Shown in pieces: positions 46,647 through 60,100 of a stretch of DNA of 64,000 bases. Position numbers and translations under genes: made by a program. The DNA is from Melanocharis versteri (Eukaryota > Chordata > Aves > Passeriformes > Melanocharitidae), in NCBI GenBank assembly GCA_013397845.1, contig VZTG01005150.1, positions 470,685-534,684 on the forward strand, in the 5' to 3' direction. Under the pieces are notes generated by a model. That model worked only from the letters and a program-made list of their open reading frames with translations. It made no database searches and was not told where the DNA came from. The first letter of the stretch is position 1; each line of letters opens with the position of its first letter.

Positions 46647-49505
46647 CTGGTTTTGTCATTTTGGACTCTGAGACTGGGCCAGGCTACCCAGAAGGAAAGA
46701 CAGCTTTTAAGTAGGGGCTGGAGCTCTGTAATTTACTGCCTTTTGTTCTCTGCAGGCTCCTTGGTTGGCTTTTCCTCTTTAGGGTACAGTTTTCTTAGTA
46801 GAAATGACCTTCTCAGAAATTATAGTGCATTTTTGAATGGCTTTTTTGACCTCATACAAAAATGCTCCTGTTCGTTGTGTTGGCTGTTCCTCCTCTCAGA
46901 GGGACAAGTTCTGCCTCTATGAATTCAGCACCATTATAACAAAAGGGAAACCTACCCAGACCATGAGGAGCAAATGCTCCAGATAGCAGTACACAGATAG
47001 ATTTTTGTGTATATCTACAAATATATGCCCACATATACTTGGTATACAATTATATACAATTTATATGTAATCTTTATTCATACTTTATGTCTTCATATTT
47101 ACTTATATTTTATATAAATAAGGCTAAGATTACATATGAGAGGTCTGTCAGATGTTAAAGTACCTTTATATGCTTGAAGAATAGCAAAAATAAGTTTTCA
47201 TTTGTGAAGATACGTGTTTTTCTGATCCCTTTACCAGCTTGAGATTAACAAAACAAGCAGCACGCTTTAAAAATGTACAAATACAACATTGCTGGAAAGA
47301 GGACAGGCTTGACCACCGTGTCAGCAACACATACAAGGGAGCAAACCAGCAGCAAGGGGGTAGATATTTTGTGGGGACTGAGAGGTTTAGCTCTTGCAGA
47401 GTTAGAGATAGAAAAAAATCCAACAGATAGAAAAAAAATATATATGTTCATTCATGCAATTTTTCTGGTTGCAATTTTCATTTATGAAGGCACTCAGCCA
47501 TGGCTGCTCTCACGTGCATTTCACAACCAGTCACAGGAAAGGGAGTAGAACAGTTACAAATGAATCACAGGAAAACACAGGTGACTGGTGGGCAAGCCTA
47601 GCAGAAAGTAATAGATAATGACAGGGATGCCCACAGCTGCCTTCACAGTTACCAGAAAGTAATGTGACTCCCCTGCAACTTACACCATGCTTTTTCCGCT
47701 GGTAATAGGTTTGCTCAACGTCAGTCTGCAGGAAATGGCCTCTGGACCACTGTTCTTGAGTTATAATGATAAAGTAGATGTGGGAAGTTGTTACTCTCAG
47801 GCTGCAGGTGAGGGAAGAAGCAAGACTTTCCCTACTTTTTTATAGCTTAAAAACAAGGCACAGTGTATATTCCTGTACTTGCAAGCAGGCACTGATTCCT
47901 CTGCCTCTGAGGCATGGACTGAGCTGAGAGAAAGTGGGTGCTGTGGTTTTGGGTAGCTTTTTCTTTGTGAAGAGAAGGGTTTCTGAGTTATAACCTTTCA
48001 CAACGTGGGCTGATCCCCTAACCTTGCTGTACTTCTTTCTATCCTTCCCTTTCATGGCACTGAGGTTCAAAAATATTAAGGACATTATGCAATTAGCAGT
48101 TCAAGACAGTCTTCCTCAAGTGCTCCTTTCATCAAAGTACACATTTTGCTTAGACATCAGTCTTTGGTCTCTTGATTCATTTCATGTTATGCAAAATGTC
48201 TTTTGAAGGAAGGGAGTTCATGCAGCGCTGATGTCTGGAGTCTGCCTGACTGCAGTGATTTTAAAGGGCTCTTGGAGCATCCATCTGAGGGCAAAATGAA
48301 CTTCTTCCATTTCTAAAACTTATTTCCACTGAGTCAACCAGAGTTCAGAGCTCTCAGCTTCCTGCAGGCTGTGTTCAGCAGTTCATGGTATTGGCTCCCA
48401 GTTCCACAGTTTATCTGGGAACAGGATAATGGGGTTAAATAAGGAGTTCTCAAAATTCCATTTATGAATAAAACATAAGAATTTATTCTTCTACACTTAA
48501 AATAAAAGAGCAAATTTTTCTGTCATCTGTGTAAAATTTTTCTAGTAATGTCTGGCTTTGTATTTTCTGGACACTATTTAAGTGCACCTATTATAAATAT
48601 TTATGTCATAAGAAGAAATGTTGGGACTCCTTCAAGGCAAATAGATGAGAATGGGTCCACATATTTCAGAAATAAATACAGAAAGTAAATGTTCAAACTA
48701 TGCTATTATTAAATCACTATATCCAGTGAGCTTAGTAGGAGACTGTTGCTGTGAGAATGGATTAGTACATTGTTACCTGAATGCGAGTCCAAAAATTAGA
48801 TTACAACAACAAAACAGGAGTTTTAAGTGAAAAAGCAATACAAAGAGTAGCCTCCCAGGTGCACTTTTGAATCTATCAGTTAGGCACCTTATAAATAACC
48901 TGTTTCATTTAAAGACTAGTTTTACACTTGATAAAATATAATCTTCATAAAAGCCATGATAATCTCTCAATTTAAGCTAATACCTCTAAAGAAATTTAGC
49001 ATAACACACTGAACACAAAACTTAATGGAACTGTTAACTGCTTAAAAGAAAAAAATTAAGACGGTTTCCAAAACAAAACAAACAAACAGGAAAAAACCCA
49101 CAAAAAAAATCATTATCCTCATTAAAGCAGGAATGTGTGCACTATATCATGTAAGTAAATTTCATTTTATGTATTTTTCACCCGTGTCAAACAAAAACTT
49201 GCTAGTTTTGTTGGAAGAAAATAGCTGAGAGCAGTCCATAAACCATCCCTCTGAATTATTTTATCTTCCCTGCACTCTGTTCTCTGTAAATAAAACAAGG
49301 ACAAATCTGGATTCAAAGAGCCAAAGCCTGCCTTCAGATGTGGGTGTGCATCTCACTTAAATGTCAGGTAGAGTCAGGTGCTCAGATCAGAGGAAAGAAT
49401 TTAACACCATGATGAAACATTGGGGAGAGGAGGCTTGCGGGGGAAAAGGTCTGAGGGTATTTTTAAGGGAGTAATTTTTAATCCAGATTTGAAAATGGAA
49501 AACAC

Positions 49506-49541
49506 TGGAAAAATCCTTCTATTTCAAAGAAGGATTTTCCA
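49506..49541. other. Imperfect hairpin
   Basis: TGGAAAAATCCTTCT (49506-49520) and AGAAGGATTTTCCA (49528-49541) are inverse to each other except for one missing base, with a 7-base loop. The stem is too short for a typical microRNA precursor, and pairing does not extend outward convincingly. Confidence 0.6.
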
Positions 49542-50878
49542 ATGCTTAACATTTTTTCTGGGTTTTTTTAATGATTTTCTGGTCAAGACCAAGCAAAGTG
49601 CCCCAGAAAGTGTTCAAGAAACCCAAATCAGCATGAGTGAGGTTAATGCCAATTCTACTTCAGCAAGTGGGTGATCCCCTCTCAATTGCTTATTTTCCTA
49701 CTTTCCTTTAATGTTCTTTTTCCTGCTGTCTGCTTCAAACCATGTGGACATGTCAGTGTAAAATCTGCATTTGGCTCAGCCTGGTCCGTGATACAACAAT
49801 GTCCATCCTGTCTGATTTAACCTTCAGTATTCGAATCAAGAAAAGCTTAACAGGTTAATACTGGGTGATGGTGACTGTCAGAGTCACCTAAATAAAAATG
49901 AGTGTCAGAACAAATCGAATTTTGGAACTGAATGTTCTTGAATGCTCAGTTTGTCTCAGGAAGCAATTTCTTGGGACTAGTGTAGTCTGTTTCCCCGGAT
50001 ACCTTTGGCTAATATTGGTCCAGCTGGATGGAATCCATCTGAGCTACCAAAAAACATTCTTCAGTGTTTCATTCTAGTTAATATATTACTGTGATCTTAA
50101 TCTTGATAGTCACAAAGCAGAAGGTACTGTGGTGGTATCCACAGCAGTGAGCAAGAGGATCAACTTTTTATTTTAAGGAATTTAAAGAGCTCAATCAGAG
50201 CTGTTGCATTAAGAGCTTCTACACGGTGCCTATTCAGCACATATTGATATACAAGTACTCCACACACCTCAATTAATTTGGTTTCATAACACCTCTCTTA
50301 GGGTGGAATAGTCTTCCCACTAACAGACAAGGAGACCTGGATAATGAGATGCCTCAGTTCCTCCAAAGATCATGGCAAAAGCAGAAATTGCAAAGTGGAT
50401 CCAGAGTGCTCCAGTGCTGCACCATGGCTCTGCTCAAGGACTCTGTGGTCAGACCTATACGAAAAAACCAGCCTAAGTTTGAGCACTGTTCAAAGTCTGG
50501 TCAATTTACCTGCAATGAGTAAAAACTTGACAAGGAGTTCTTGCTCTTCTTTTTGTCTTTTAGCAAGTTTATTTTGTAGCCATGTTAACAGTTATGACAA
50601 GAGACTTCAGATGGACTCTCTGGACCCAGGTGCATATTTTCCATACTGCAAAAACAGTAGGAAACATCCTTAAAATTGCTGTTAGAGGGTGAGGACATTC
50701 AAGTGATAATTCTGGAGTTGACTAACTCGCACCTTTACTATGTACTGCTTCCTTGCCAAATATCTGTGGGAGAAAGAATGGGGAAGTGGATTAACAGGAA
50801 TCATTCACAGAGTAATCATAACCCTCATTTGCTTTTCAACATCTGCTTAACTTGTTCATGGGTGTTTGCTATCAACAG

Positions 50879-50939
50879 TTTTTGAATGATCCAAGATAAA
50901 ACATTTCCGGTTTCATGGATATCTTTCTTCTGAAACCAG
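50879..50939 (+). other. Exon-like interval without open frame (unconfirmed)
   Basis: GTGTTTGCTATCAACAG precedes and CAG/GTAAGA follows this 61-base interval, giving a reasonable acceptor and a strong donor. All three frames contain stops, so if it is real it would be a non-coding RNA or UTR exon. Confidence 0.15.
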
Positions 50940-51199
50940 GTAAGATGATATATTCATAAGAACACAGCACTGGAAATAACATCATCAAACACAAGTACCT
51001 GTCCCTCCCAGGCCCATCCCGATTGGGATCCCACGTTGCAGTTAATAGAGATGTATAATATCATTCACAAGCAAGTTAAATACTATAAGGGCTCTTTTGG
51101 TGTTGCAGGGCACTTTTTTGTACCCATTCTTACTAATATATTTTAGTCTAACTTTCTGTATAATACAGACACAAGATGATCTTTAAATAACATGTCTGT

Positions 51200-51640
51200 C
51201 AAGTTGTGTTACCATTTGGTCTTTCTTGTAGGCTGATTTCCAATCCTGATTTAAAGAAATGAGAGTGATAGAGAGGTCACCCCTTTCCTGAACAAACATT
51301 TCCAAAGCTTAACTACAAAACCCAATCAACACACATACACACAAGGCCCCACTGTATGCCTGATTTCTTGCCTCATTTTATCTCACTGTCTTCCAGCCTT
51401 GGGATTTCCTCTTGCCATTTTTGAATGCCAGAGTTGTGCAGCACCAGAAATCTTTTCACTCTGAGATACTTATGCACAGTGATCAGGTCACCTCTTAGAC
51501 ATCACTTTGAGTACATCATGGACTGAATTTCTTGGATTACTCCAAAAGGCATTATTTCCATATCTCAGTTAATAACTTTACCTTTTTTAGTAAGCTTCCA
51601 AAAGTATTTACACACTTCTCTCTTCTATTGGTTCTTCCTG
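51200..51640 (-). mobile_element. Ancient CR1/L3-like LINE remnant
   Basis: The order of words follows the inverted 3' region of old amniote CR1-type LINEs: TAGAGAGGTCACCCCTTTCC, CATTTCCAAAGCTTAACTAC, CAGAAATCTTTTCACTCTGA, GATACTTATGCACAGTGATC, AGGTCACCTCTTAGACATCA and CTCCAAAAGGCATTATTTCC. The GTGATCAGGTCACCTCTTA core is the most diagnostic. Divergence is far greater than in the avian CR1 copies at 28-36 kb, so this insertion is much older. Family assignment is from memory of the consensus. Confidence 0.65.
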
Positions 51641-54600
51641 AAGACAAATTCCAGATCTATCTATCTTAGCTGATTTAACACAACTATTTATAGGTGAAAT
51701 AATTCTTTCTTCCTCATAAATCAGGAAATTTGCAGAAGATCACAAATTCCGTAGTCCCCTGCACTCCCAGTGCCTCAGGTGGCCAGCACATATGAAGAGA
51801 ACCCCTTACATAGGATGACAGCCAAGTGACCACATAAGGTTGATTTGTTGCAAATATGAAGTGCCAGAGACCTTCTCCATGACAGAAAATATTTTATGTT
51901 GAACAAAGCGTAGAAGAGTGAAAGAAAACAAAACCTTAACTTTGCTTAAAGCAGAGGTAATGTTTGACCTTCAGACCCTTCAAAAATGAGTTCACTGTAT
52001 TGTTACAGAGGAAACCTGCCATATGGAGTCTACCTCTACTTATCATAAACTTGTTCAGAAGGAAGGAAGGAAGATTCTTTGGAAAACAAACCATAAATAC
52101 CCTGGGTATATTTTTTTTGTTTCCAGACATGAAAATGAGAATATTCTTTCTCTAATTCAGCCTAATGTGAATGATGCTTGCTTTACTTTATGTCCTAAGT
52201 TCTACACGACAATGTGGCAGTTCAGCTGATAGATTGCCTCAGCAAAAAGTTGATTGTCTTGACAAATGACAATCATAGGGCATTAATGTGGGCTATTAGT
52301 ACAAGACCTCTCTCCAGCTGTGACTTTGATCCTCCTTTTGATGTGCACCTAAGATACTACCCAAAAAGCTCCAGGATTTTTGTAATTACAGAAAGTATAA
52401 TCTGTGATTATTACAGATTCTTGCAGGGAGAAGTTTGATGTCAGATTCATTTTACCTGATTGGAAGTGTTTGTAATGCAGGTCCATCTGAGCTCGTCACA
52501 CAGGGACCACTTCGGAGTCAACAGAAAAAATTAGCATTCTTATGGCACATCTAGCCCATTTTAGCTGTTAGCTGCAGGATAAGTGCTGATACCTTTTCAC
52601 TGACTTTGATTTCTGAAAGTGGTCAGATGCTATGACTGATTCCTGGAAACTGCCAAGTAGGTGGGTGTGATATGTTCCTCATGTTGCCTTTTAGCTTTTT
52701 ATTGACTTAGAAACTGTTTTGCTCACTAGAAACAGTTCAAGGGAACTTTTACCTCATTCTGGAGTGCCCTGTGACTGCAGACATTATATTTGGTATTTTC
52801 TGCCTCTCTGGACTGGGGGCTCTAGGTCAGTGTCACACTTGTACAGCTTTTTCTGGTATTTCTCGAGGAACATGGGCACAGTCTTATGTGAGCATTTGCT
52901 GTTGTCACAGCAGCTGCTGCCTTCCTTGCCACCCACGTCTAGGTGTGTGATGAACCCATCGAGGGCATTTTTGGCCTGACTCTGGTGCCAAGGTCACTTC
53001 TCAAGATAGAGACGTGGAAGACAAAATGGTACTCTTCACAACCATTGAAAGTATACAGGTTGGCCAAAATTATGTGAGCATGATAATGTGTTACCCTATT
53101 TTCTCCTGAAATAGTCTTAGGGTCTAAACCTGTTTCACATCATGCCAAATCTTGCTGTAGAGCTGAATTTTGTATCTGTCCTGCAGGACTTAGGAGTCTT
53201 TGTTAGGAACACAACACGGTATTAAATTTAGTATATTTGCAAGAGCAAAAGTTTGTTCCTTTTTTGTCTGTGCGGGCATTTTCGTTGCTCCTTACCACTT
53301 AAATAATATAGAAAATATATGCAGCTGAGCAAGGCATTTTACTAAGTGCCTTTGCTCTGGCCAGTTGTAATGGCTACACACTAACAAATCCTATAAATAA
53401 AACCAGGTTTCATCCAGGGATGAAAGACAGTAAATGCTTCCTTGCTGGAGTGTGAAATCAGTGAAGACTTTAATCTGATATGATCTGGCAATTTGTCAGG
53501 TTTAGAAGACCCCAAGTGAGCCAAGGATGTAGGACACAGCAGCGAGATGAGAACAGGAGAAATAAACCATGGACTCAGAAATCAAAAGGCACCACTCACA
53601 GATATGTAACAAAGAAGGGAAAGACTGAACTACTTGTTCTATTTCAGTTGTTCCTCTAGTATGGTACTTCTTTTTTATGTCTTCTGCCAACTCGTGTCCT
53701 CAGAGTAGATAAATATAATACAGTAAAATCACTGAGATGGATATTTTGCTGCCTGTCTGATTTCCTCTGGATAGTGGGTAGGCTGGGATTTCTAATCTCA
53801 GGGGGTTATCAGGAAGTACCATGTTGCTGTGAGAAATTCTGAAAAGTTCTAAAAATAGGGGAAATCATTTGTCCTCCAGTGGGATCTATTTCAGCTCACT
53901 TACGAAAAGCACAGATTACTGATGAACCTAAAATAAAAAATGACTCTTCCAAAGCTGATGCCACACTTTAGAATGGAGATGTCCATATGGTAGCTGGATC
54001 GTGTGAACTCCAATTGGGTACTGCCCTTGAGATACCTGTCACCTATTGAAATTTGGTGGAAACTGTGAAACCAGTGAGTTGAAAAGTTATTGAAAAGTCA
54101 GACTGACACACACGAGTGTGTACCCAGAAGAGAACTGCAAAAGCTTTGCTTACAATTCCTTAATGTTTGAGTTAAGCCAAGCAGCAAGGAATGATGTCAC
54201 ACCCTGCAAGCCATTAGTGTGTGGAAGCTTAAGACATTTGACTCAAAAATATCCCACAAAAAAACAAACAAAACCAAAACCCAATCTCATAACTTCAGCA
54301 TTAAGAAAGATTTTATTAATGATAGAATTTCTCTATTAAATTTTAGGTACTTGGGGATACTTTTTATTCTGTTTTATTGGGTTTTTTCCTAAAAAATCTA
54401 CTAGGAATGTCTATGCATATGCAAATACCCTTCAGTTATCCCCAAATAACATTTGAACTACTTAGCCAGCTTAAATAATGTTAATAGAGACATAGAAATG
54501 CTAAAGAAATTCTTGTGACTTTTATGAAAATAGGTCACCAAGACCGAACACAGACCCTTGTTAAGTGATTTAACTGAAGGAAGCCCTACAACAATATTAG

Positions 54601-57007
54601 GCCCCAAAGACTCAGCATGGGGGAAATAAAAGACTTTATAAGTGTTCCATCTACCAAGAAAACTTCAAATCGACCCTGAAATGAGCCATGAGACATATTC
54701 CATATGGACTTATAAGTTCCAGTACATACAGTGATATTTATCTTTTTAGGTTGTTCATAGAGGACAGAGAGTATGCAACTCTTAGTCTAGGATGTTTTTA
54801 AATAACTCTGACTTGCTGGATGTCGGAAGAGAAGCTGATTCTAAGAATTCTGACAAGAAAAGTTTGGGGTACATTTTATTCTTACCTAACTGTATATATT
54901 TCTTACATCATACTTTTAATTAAATGTTCATTCACTCATCTTAATTTTGTTTTTGGAAGTATCGTATAATTTCATTTATGGTGACATGAAAGTAATCCCC
55001 CTGAGGAGACCAGTTTTACATTAAGAGAGTGTATTTGGAAGCAGAATGAGACCTGATAATTTGAGACATTCTGTGGATATGATAATGTGTTCTCCATGAA
55101 ATTTATAAAAAAATAATTCTCCCATTATTTTCATTGGCCTTGGGATCAGGTCCTTGGAAGATGGTGCTCACAGTGTAAATCTGGGTGTTTTCTGGTTTTT
55201 TGTCATTTGAATTAAGCCAAGATACACTTTTTGCCAGCTCCCAAACTAAATGACCATTCATCATAAACTGTTAACTTTTTTTGTTATTATTTGAAATGTC
55301 ACAGCAGAGCTGCCCATACACTTCCTGACTTGTTTGTACAAAAACTCCCAAAACAATATGTATTATTAAAGCCCAAGTATTTTCAATAACAGCTTTTTAA
55401 AAAGACTATTCTATGTGCCAACCCTTACGGTGTTGCAATTTTTCTATTGCATGGACAGGGAAACTTTTGGTAAATTGGATATAACTGTACAACAATATCT
55501 ACCATATTATGATTTTAAATACTAACGATAACATCCTAGTGTTATAGAGTATGTTTTTTGAAAGTTATCTAAATTTCTTTTCAGGCCTATGTAATTCAGT
55601 ATCACGTAATTGGGTTTGGTAATAAAAGCACAGAGAGATGATTAACGTTTAGATGCTATTGTTTGGATATGAAAGAAACCTGAACTTTCTTTTCACACAA
55701 TTCCATTTTTAATTTGCATATATAAATGCTTTTCTGAAATTTAAGCAATGCAAATAATTTTCCATTGGTCCAAGAATAAAATAGCAGTAAATATAACACT
55801 GAGGAAAATAGCTAAAAGGGCGAGCACTTATTGGAAACAAAAATAGGTAAGCTTTATTGTGCAGGTCATTTCAAGATTTAGTATATTTTCTGGGGTCAAT
55901 TCACTATTATTTCATAATGCCACCTAGCAGCCAGAAGTCACTATATTCCTCATCAAATACTTTGTCTTTTATTTTACCATGCTTTGTAAAGATGCCCAAG
56001 TACTTGATTAGAAATTAGCACACAAGAAAATAATATGCCTATTACTGACTGCATGCAAATCTTGCTTTATGAAACACTTCTAAAATGTCAACAGGACATA
56101 AAACCTGGTTGTGAAAAAATTTCCCTAACAAATTGCATTTGCATTCAGGACTACATGATTGCATTTTTTATTATCAATAAGGATTCTTCCTTATAAAAAA
56201 TTATTAGTCCTATTTGACTGTAAGCATGATTTTCCTGAAAAATACAGTTAAAGAACATAAGTAACTTGGATAATGCTTAAGAATGGAAACAATAGATAAA
56301 GGCTTAATGCTTTCTTCACTTAAAAATTTTAATTGGAACTCTAATCTGCTTACACAGACAGATGCAATAGTTTTCTTTTTTCCCAGTCATCTGAAGAGAG
56401 ATTCTATACAATCAGTACTTACTGAGTAGACAAAGAGTAGCAAAAGCAAGGATCAGTCATCCAAAATGGTAGGCATGTATTCAACTACTTTACTCCAAAA
56501 TTATTGAGCTCCATGAGTAAAACAATGCTTCTTTCCAAAGTTGTTAAATATGTTCATTGGAATCAGAACACACAGAACAGCAAAGTATTCAGTCTGTTTA
56601 ATATTTAATCAACTGACTTCAGGCTTCAATTATTTTTTCCACTGTTGTCCTTGATCCTGCCCCAAAAATGTCTCAGTGTCACAGTCTGGCCAAGCACCAC
56701 TCTGTGCCCACTGCATTACTGTGAATGGTCTGTGTTCAGTCTGGTGACCTATTTTCATAAAAGTCACAAGAATTTCTTTAGGATTTCTATGTATCTATTA
56801 ACATTATTAAATTTTTTTGGATACTTACAAATCTAGGTGAATTGCTAAATGTGGAATTGAATATAGAGAGAGGATTAAAAAAAAAAAATCAGGGTATTTT
56901 TACATTTTCATTATTAATAGGAGTACTTTTAAGAATAGAGCAAGTGCAGTAAAGACATTTCCCAAGAATCTCTGCATGTCTTAATTCTTCCCCATGTTCT
57001 TCTGTAG
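51641..57007. other. Unique non-coding stretch
   Basis: No gene or repeat is recognised in 5.4 kb. It is AT-rich, with no ATG frame above about 90 codons. At 55680-55790 there is a cluster of AT-rich homeodomain- or octamer-type words (ATTTGCATATATAAATGC, GCAAATAATTTTCC), the kind of composition seen in vertebrate developmental enhancers, but conservation cannot be judged from one sequence. Confidence 0.5.
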
Positions 57008-57106
57008 GCCGCTCCACTGAAAACCTCACTGGCCCTTTGGAGAAGCACATACAAGAGATCACGGAGAAGGGTTATCAGCTCAGGATTAAGTGGGGTGACT
57101 TTGAAG
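57008..57106 (+). other. Exon-like interval (unconfirmed)
   Basis: A strong acceptor (TTCTTCCCCATGTTCTTCTGTAG) opens a 99-base interval followed by GTTGAT. In the frame with a one-base carry-over (phase 1 in and out) the peptide is RSTENLTGPLEKHI followed by QEITEKGYQLRIKWGDFE. It has protein-like composition and a possible N-glycosylation site (NLT), and that frame meets a stop immediately after the donor. The donor is weak (GTT). I do not recognise the peptide. It could be a coding exon of a gene whose other exons lie outside the window, a retrocopy scrap, or chance. Confidence 0.3.
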
Positions 57107-60100
57107 GTTGATATTCCAGTGACAGCTGCCAGAAAATTGATCTAAGCTTACACATAAGTTCCAGTGTCTCTGGATATTATGTACTTCCAAGCTGCCGCTG
57201 ATATTCACCTCGATTTGTCAGTATCCAAAAAAATGAGTCTTTCCTCTTGGTTTTCTCTTGTAGTCTTGGTCACTGCAGCTGCCTGCAGCTTTCCTCTTCT
57301 TTCCTCACGTCCACTGAACATAGTACAAAACATTTTAACAGAAGATCTTTCTTTTAATCTCTTGGACTTCTCCAAAAGTATCAGTGCAATACATTGGTGA
57401 TGGACCATGTGTAAATAGTCCATTTCTAGGGAAATGAGCTGATTATTATTGGGGGAAATCAATTTTCTCTAACATATCTTGACTATTGAATCTGAATTAA
57501 CTGAGAATTTTCTATCTAGGGCCCACTGATGTGGCTCTTTGGTGACAGCCCCCATCTGCAGCTCAGACATTTCCTCTTAGGTCTAAAATGAACAACGTGA
57601 ACCTGTGAAGCACTTATCAGAGTCCATTCAATTTTGTTGGATTCGTAAGGTAACAGGCACCCTCTCTCTAAGTGGTCCATCTTCCTTCATCAAAATCAGA
57701 AATACAGGTGGTAAATAGCACACGTCACTATTTCATATATACCCACCCCTGCACTCTGACAAGGACTTCTGAAGTCGCAACATCTAGAAAACTACTGAAA
57801 CAGAGAGATAATATTTATATCAATATATATCTGCTTTCCCTCCCTTTTCTAAGAAGGAGGAACTCTGCCTGAGATTTGTAACAGAGCCAATTCATTTTTA
57901 TGTATCTGTTCATTTTTGGATGGGACTGGGTCTGGAAGTTCAAATTAGAAAAATACAACTTTATGCTCATATGACCAAACAGAAGGGAAATACTGTTATT
58001 TTTCAGCACAGTTATACAGACAACGAGATGAAAACATATGGTGCTCATTGCTCTTGTGGACACTAAGTCTTCGACATTTTATCAGTTAGCAATGTGCTGG
58101 GCATATCATGCCATACTGTATTTTAATGACTGTGAGTGCAGGTGAGCTTTTTTAGATTAAAAAGCAGATAAGTTGTGGGGTCTGGCTATCTTTATTCCTC
58201 TATATAAACAAAAAATTGGCCCAATCACAGCATGAGTATCTCTAACTAAAAGCCAAGGGAAGGAGGAAAATTCGAGTATTTGTATTTATTTGTACTAAAA
58301 ATGATATAAATGTAATTCATACACAATTCATGTCTTGTTGACACAGCTGGGGGAGTATAAAAGGGCTTTAGTGTAAATGAGAAATAGGGATCTTGTAGTT
58401 TAAAAAGAGATAGTTTAAGAAAGCTGTGCTCTTTTTTTCTCACTGTTTAAAGCATTTTATAACACATGTATCATTAAATTTTCTATTGCAGCCCAGACTC
58501 TAAAAGTTAATCATAAAGTTAACAATAGAGTCCTAAAGCAAAATTACATCAATTATACAGCAAGGGGAACTTGAGTCTAAACCACAGAAACATAATAGAA
58601 TTGATGTTTTCCAGAACTGCTCATAAGAACTCCCATAGGCAGGACTTTTTTATTTTTCTTTTCTGAATATGAGGTCATTAAAAAAAGTTGTAACTAACTG
58701 GTTTTGCTAGGACAGTAGCACAGAGATGGAGAACATGCAGGTGCAGCAATAGCAATTAGATGGTCTGAACTTCCTTTTGCACTCATGTCAGGACTCATAC
58801 TCCTCCCATGAAACCAGTAGAAATAGATCACCCTGCTTCTACCAGAGAGCCTGAACACTTCCAGAAGCAGTAGAAGCACTTAATGTCATGTTAGGTTTTC
58901 CAAGTTTTATTTAATATATACAGATATAATGGAATATGCTTCTAGTGCCATTCTATTAGGCCACTTCTCTGGGAAAGTGCTAAAGAATGAGCATAAATAG
59001 CTGCAGAGGATGCAGGCCACATCTTTGAAAGAAATATGAGATCTTCTTGAAAAAGCTAAGAGCCCAAAGTCTCAATTTATACTGTACTGCTATAATTTAT
59101 GCAGGCTACACACCTGGTTTCCAAGCAGCCCCAAGGAAGGAGCATCTCTCCTTTTCAACAAGGAACTATTGAAATGGTGAATGTAAAACCTCAACACACA
59201 ATCTGGAACATAAATGGGAATGAAGAAAGACGTTGGCCCAGAATGAACTTCATCATGTGGACTTGTTCCACTTAATAACAGTCAGGAACCATAGGAACTT
59301 AATGACCACTTTGCAGACCTGAGTACAGACCCTTTCCTTGGTGCTGGTATTTCTTCTCCATTTCAAAGCTGCGGGATTCTTCCTCAGCTGCAGATGACCT
59401 CAATATTTACCTTGCCCCAAGTAGAAAGCAATGTTGTGCTTCACTGTCGTTTTCATTTTGGGGGTTTCAAAGTCCTTCAGAAACACAAAGGAATTTCACC
59501 TTACAATCTTCTCTGAGGGTGAAACATTCCTACAAGAATTTGCTGACTGTGATTCAGGCAATAGCAACAAACTGGTAGAGAACAGGAGGATTAGACAAGG
59601 GCACTATTAAGTGCAAAATGTAACACAAACAGCAGAAAAGTATTCCTCAGGCCTAAGCAGCCACCACAAGCCTTGCATATAATTTCTTTTTCTCTACAGG
59701 CTTCAGAAAGCAGTTCTTCCTCTGAAAATATCTGGAGGACTTCTGTGTTTCTCTCCCAGGATGAATGGGAAAGAAACACATTAGAAGGCAGGGTTATTAT
59801 GTCACAGTCTTTTTCCTATAGTGTTTTTCTTTTAAAATCTGAAGCTACTTTCTGCTACACTTGTTTTGTTTTGTTTTTCAAAGGTAGTTTTGAGGATCTG
59901 TGTAAAACAAGAGTGCTTGATCTAAAGAACTACTGGCCTGAGTGGAAAACTCTTTTTCCTTTCAATATTCTTTCCATGAGGCCTGTGGAAACACACTTAT
60001 TCAACAATTTATTCAAAGGAATCTGAGTACAGCTGTAATGTTTGACCATTTACTATCGATAAAAACTGTGAAAAAGGCAGACACCTACAACGTCTTTAAT

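Larger units (their letters stand above)
46423..51199. other. Unique non-coding stretch
   Basis: No gene is recognised. Contains an 18-bp tandem repeat at 46605-46646, an imperfect hairpin at 49506-49541 and a short exon-like interval at 50879-50939, all listed separately. AT-rich runs lie near 47040-47115. The longest ATG frames are 109 codons (50344-50673) and 106 codons (46602-46922), without recognisable motifs. Confidence 0.5.

Noticed and set aside
49506..49541. microRNA precursor
   Set aside because: The stem is only about 14 pairs and flanking sequence does not extend it. Precursors usually need about 30 or more pairs.
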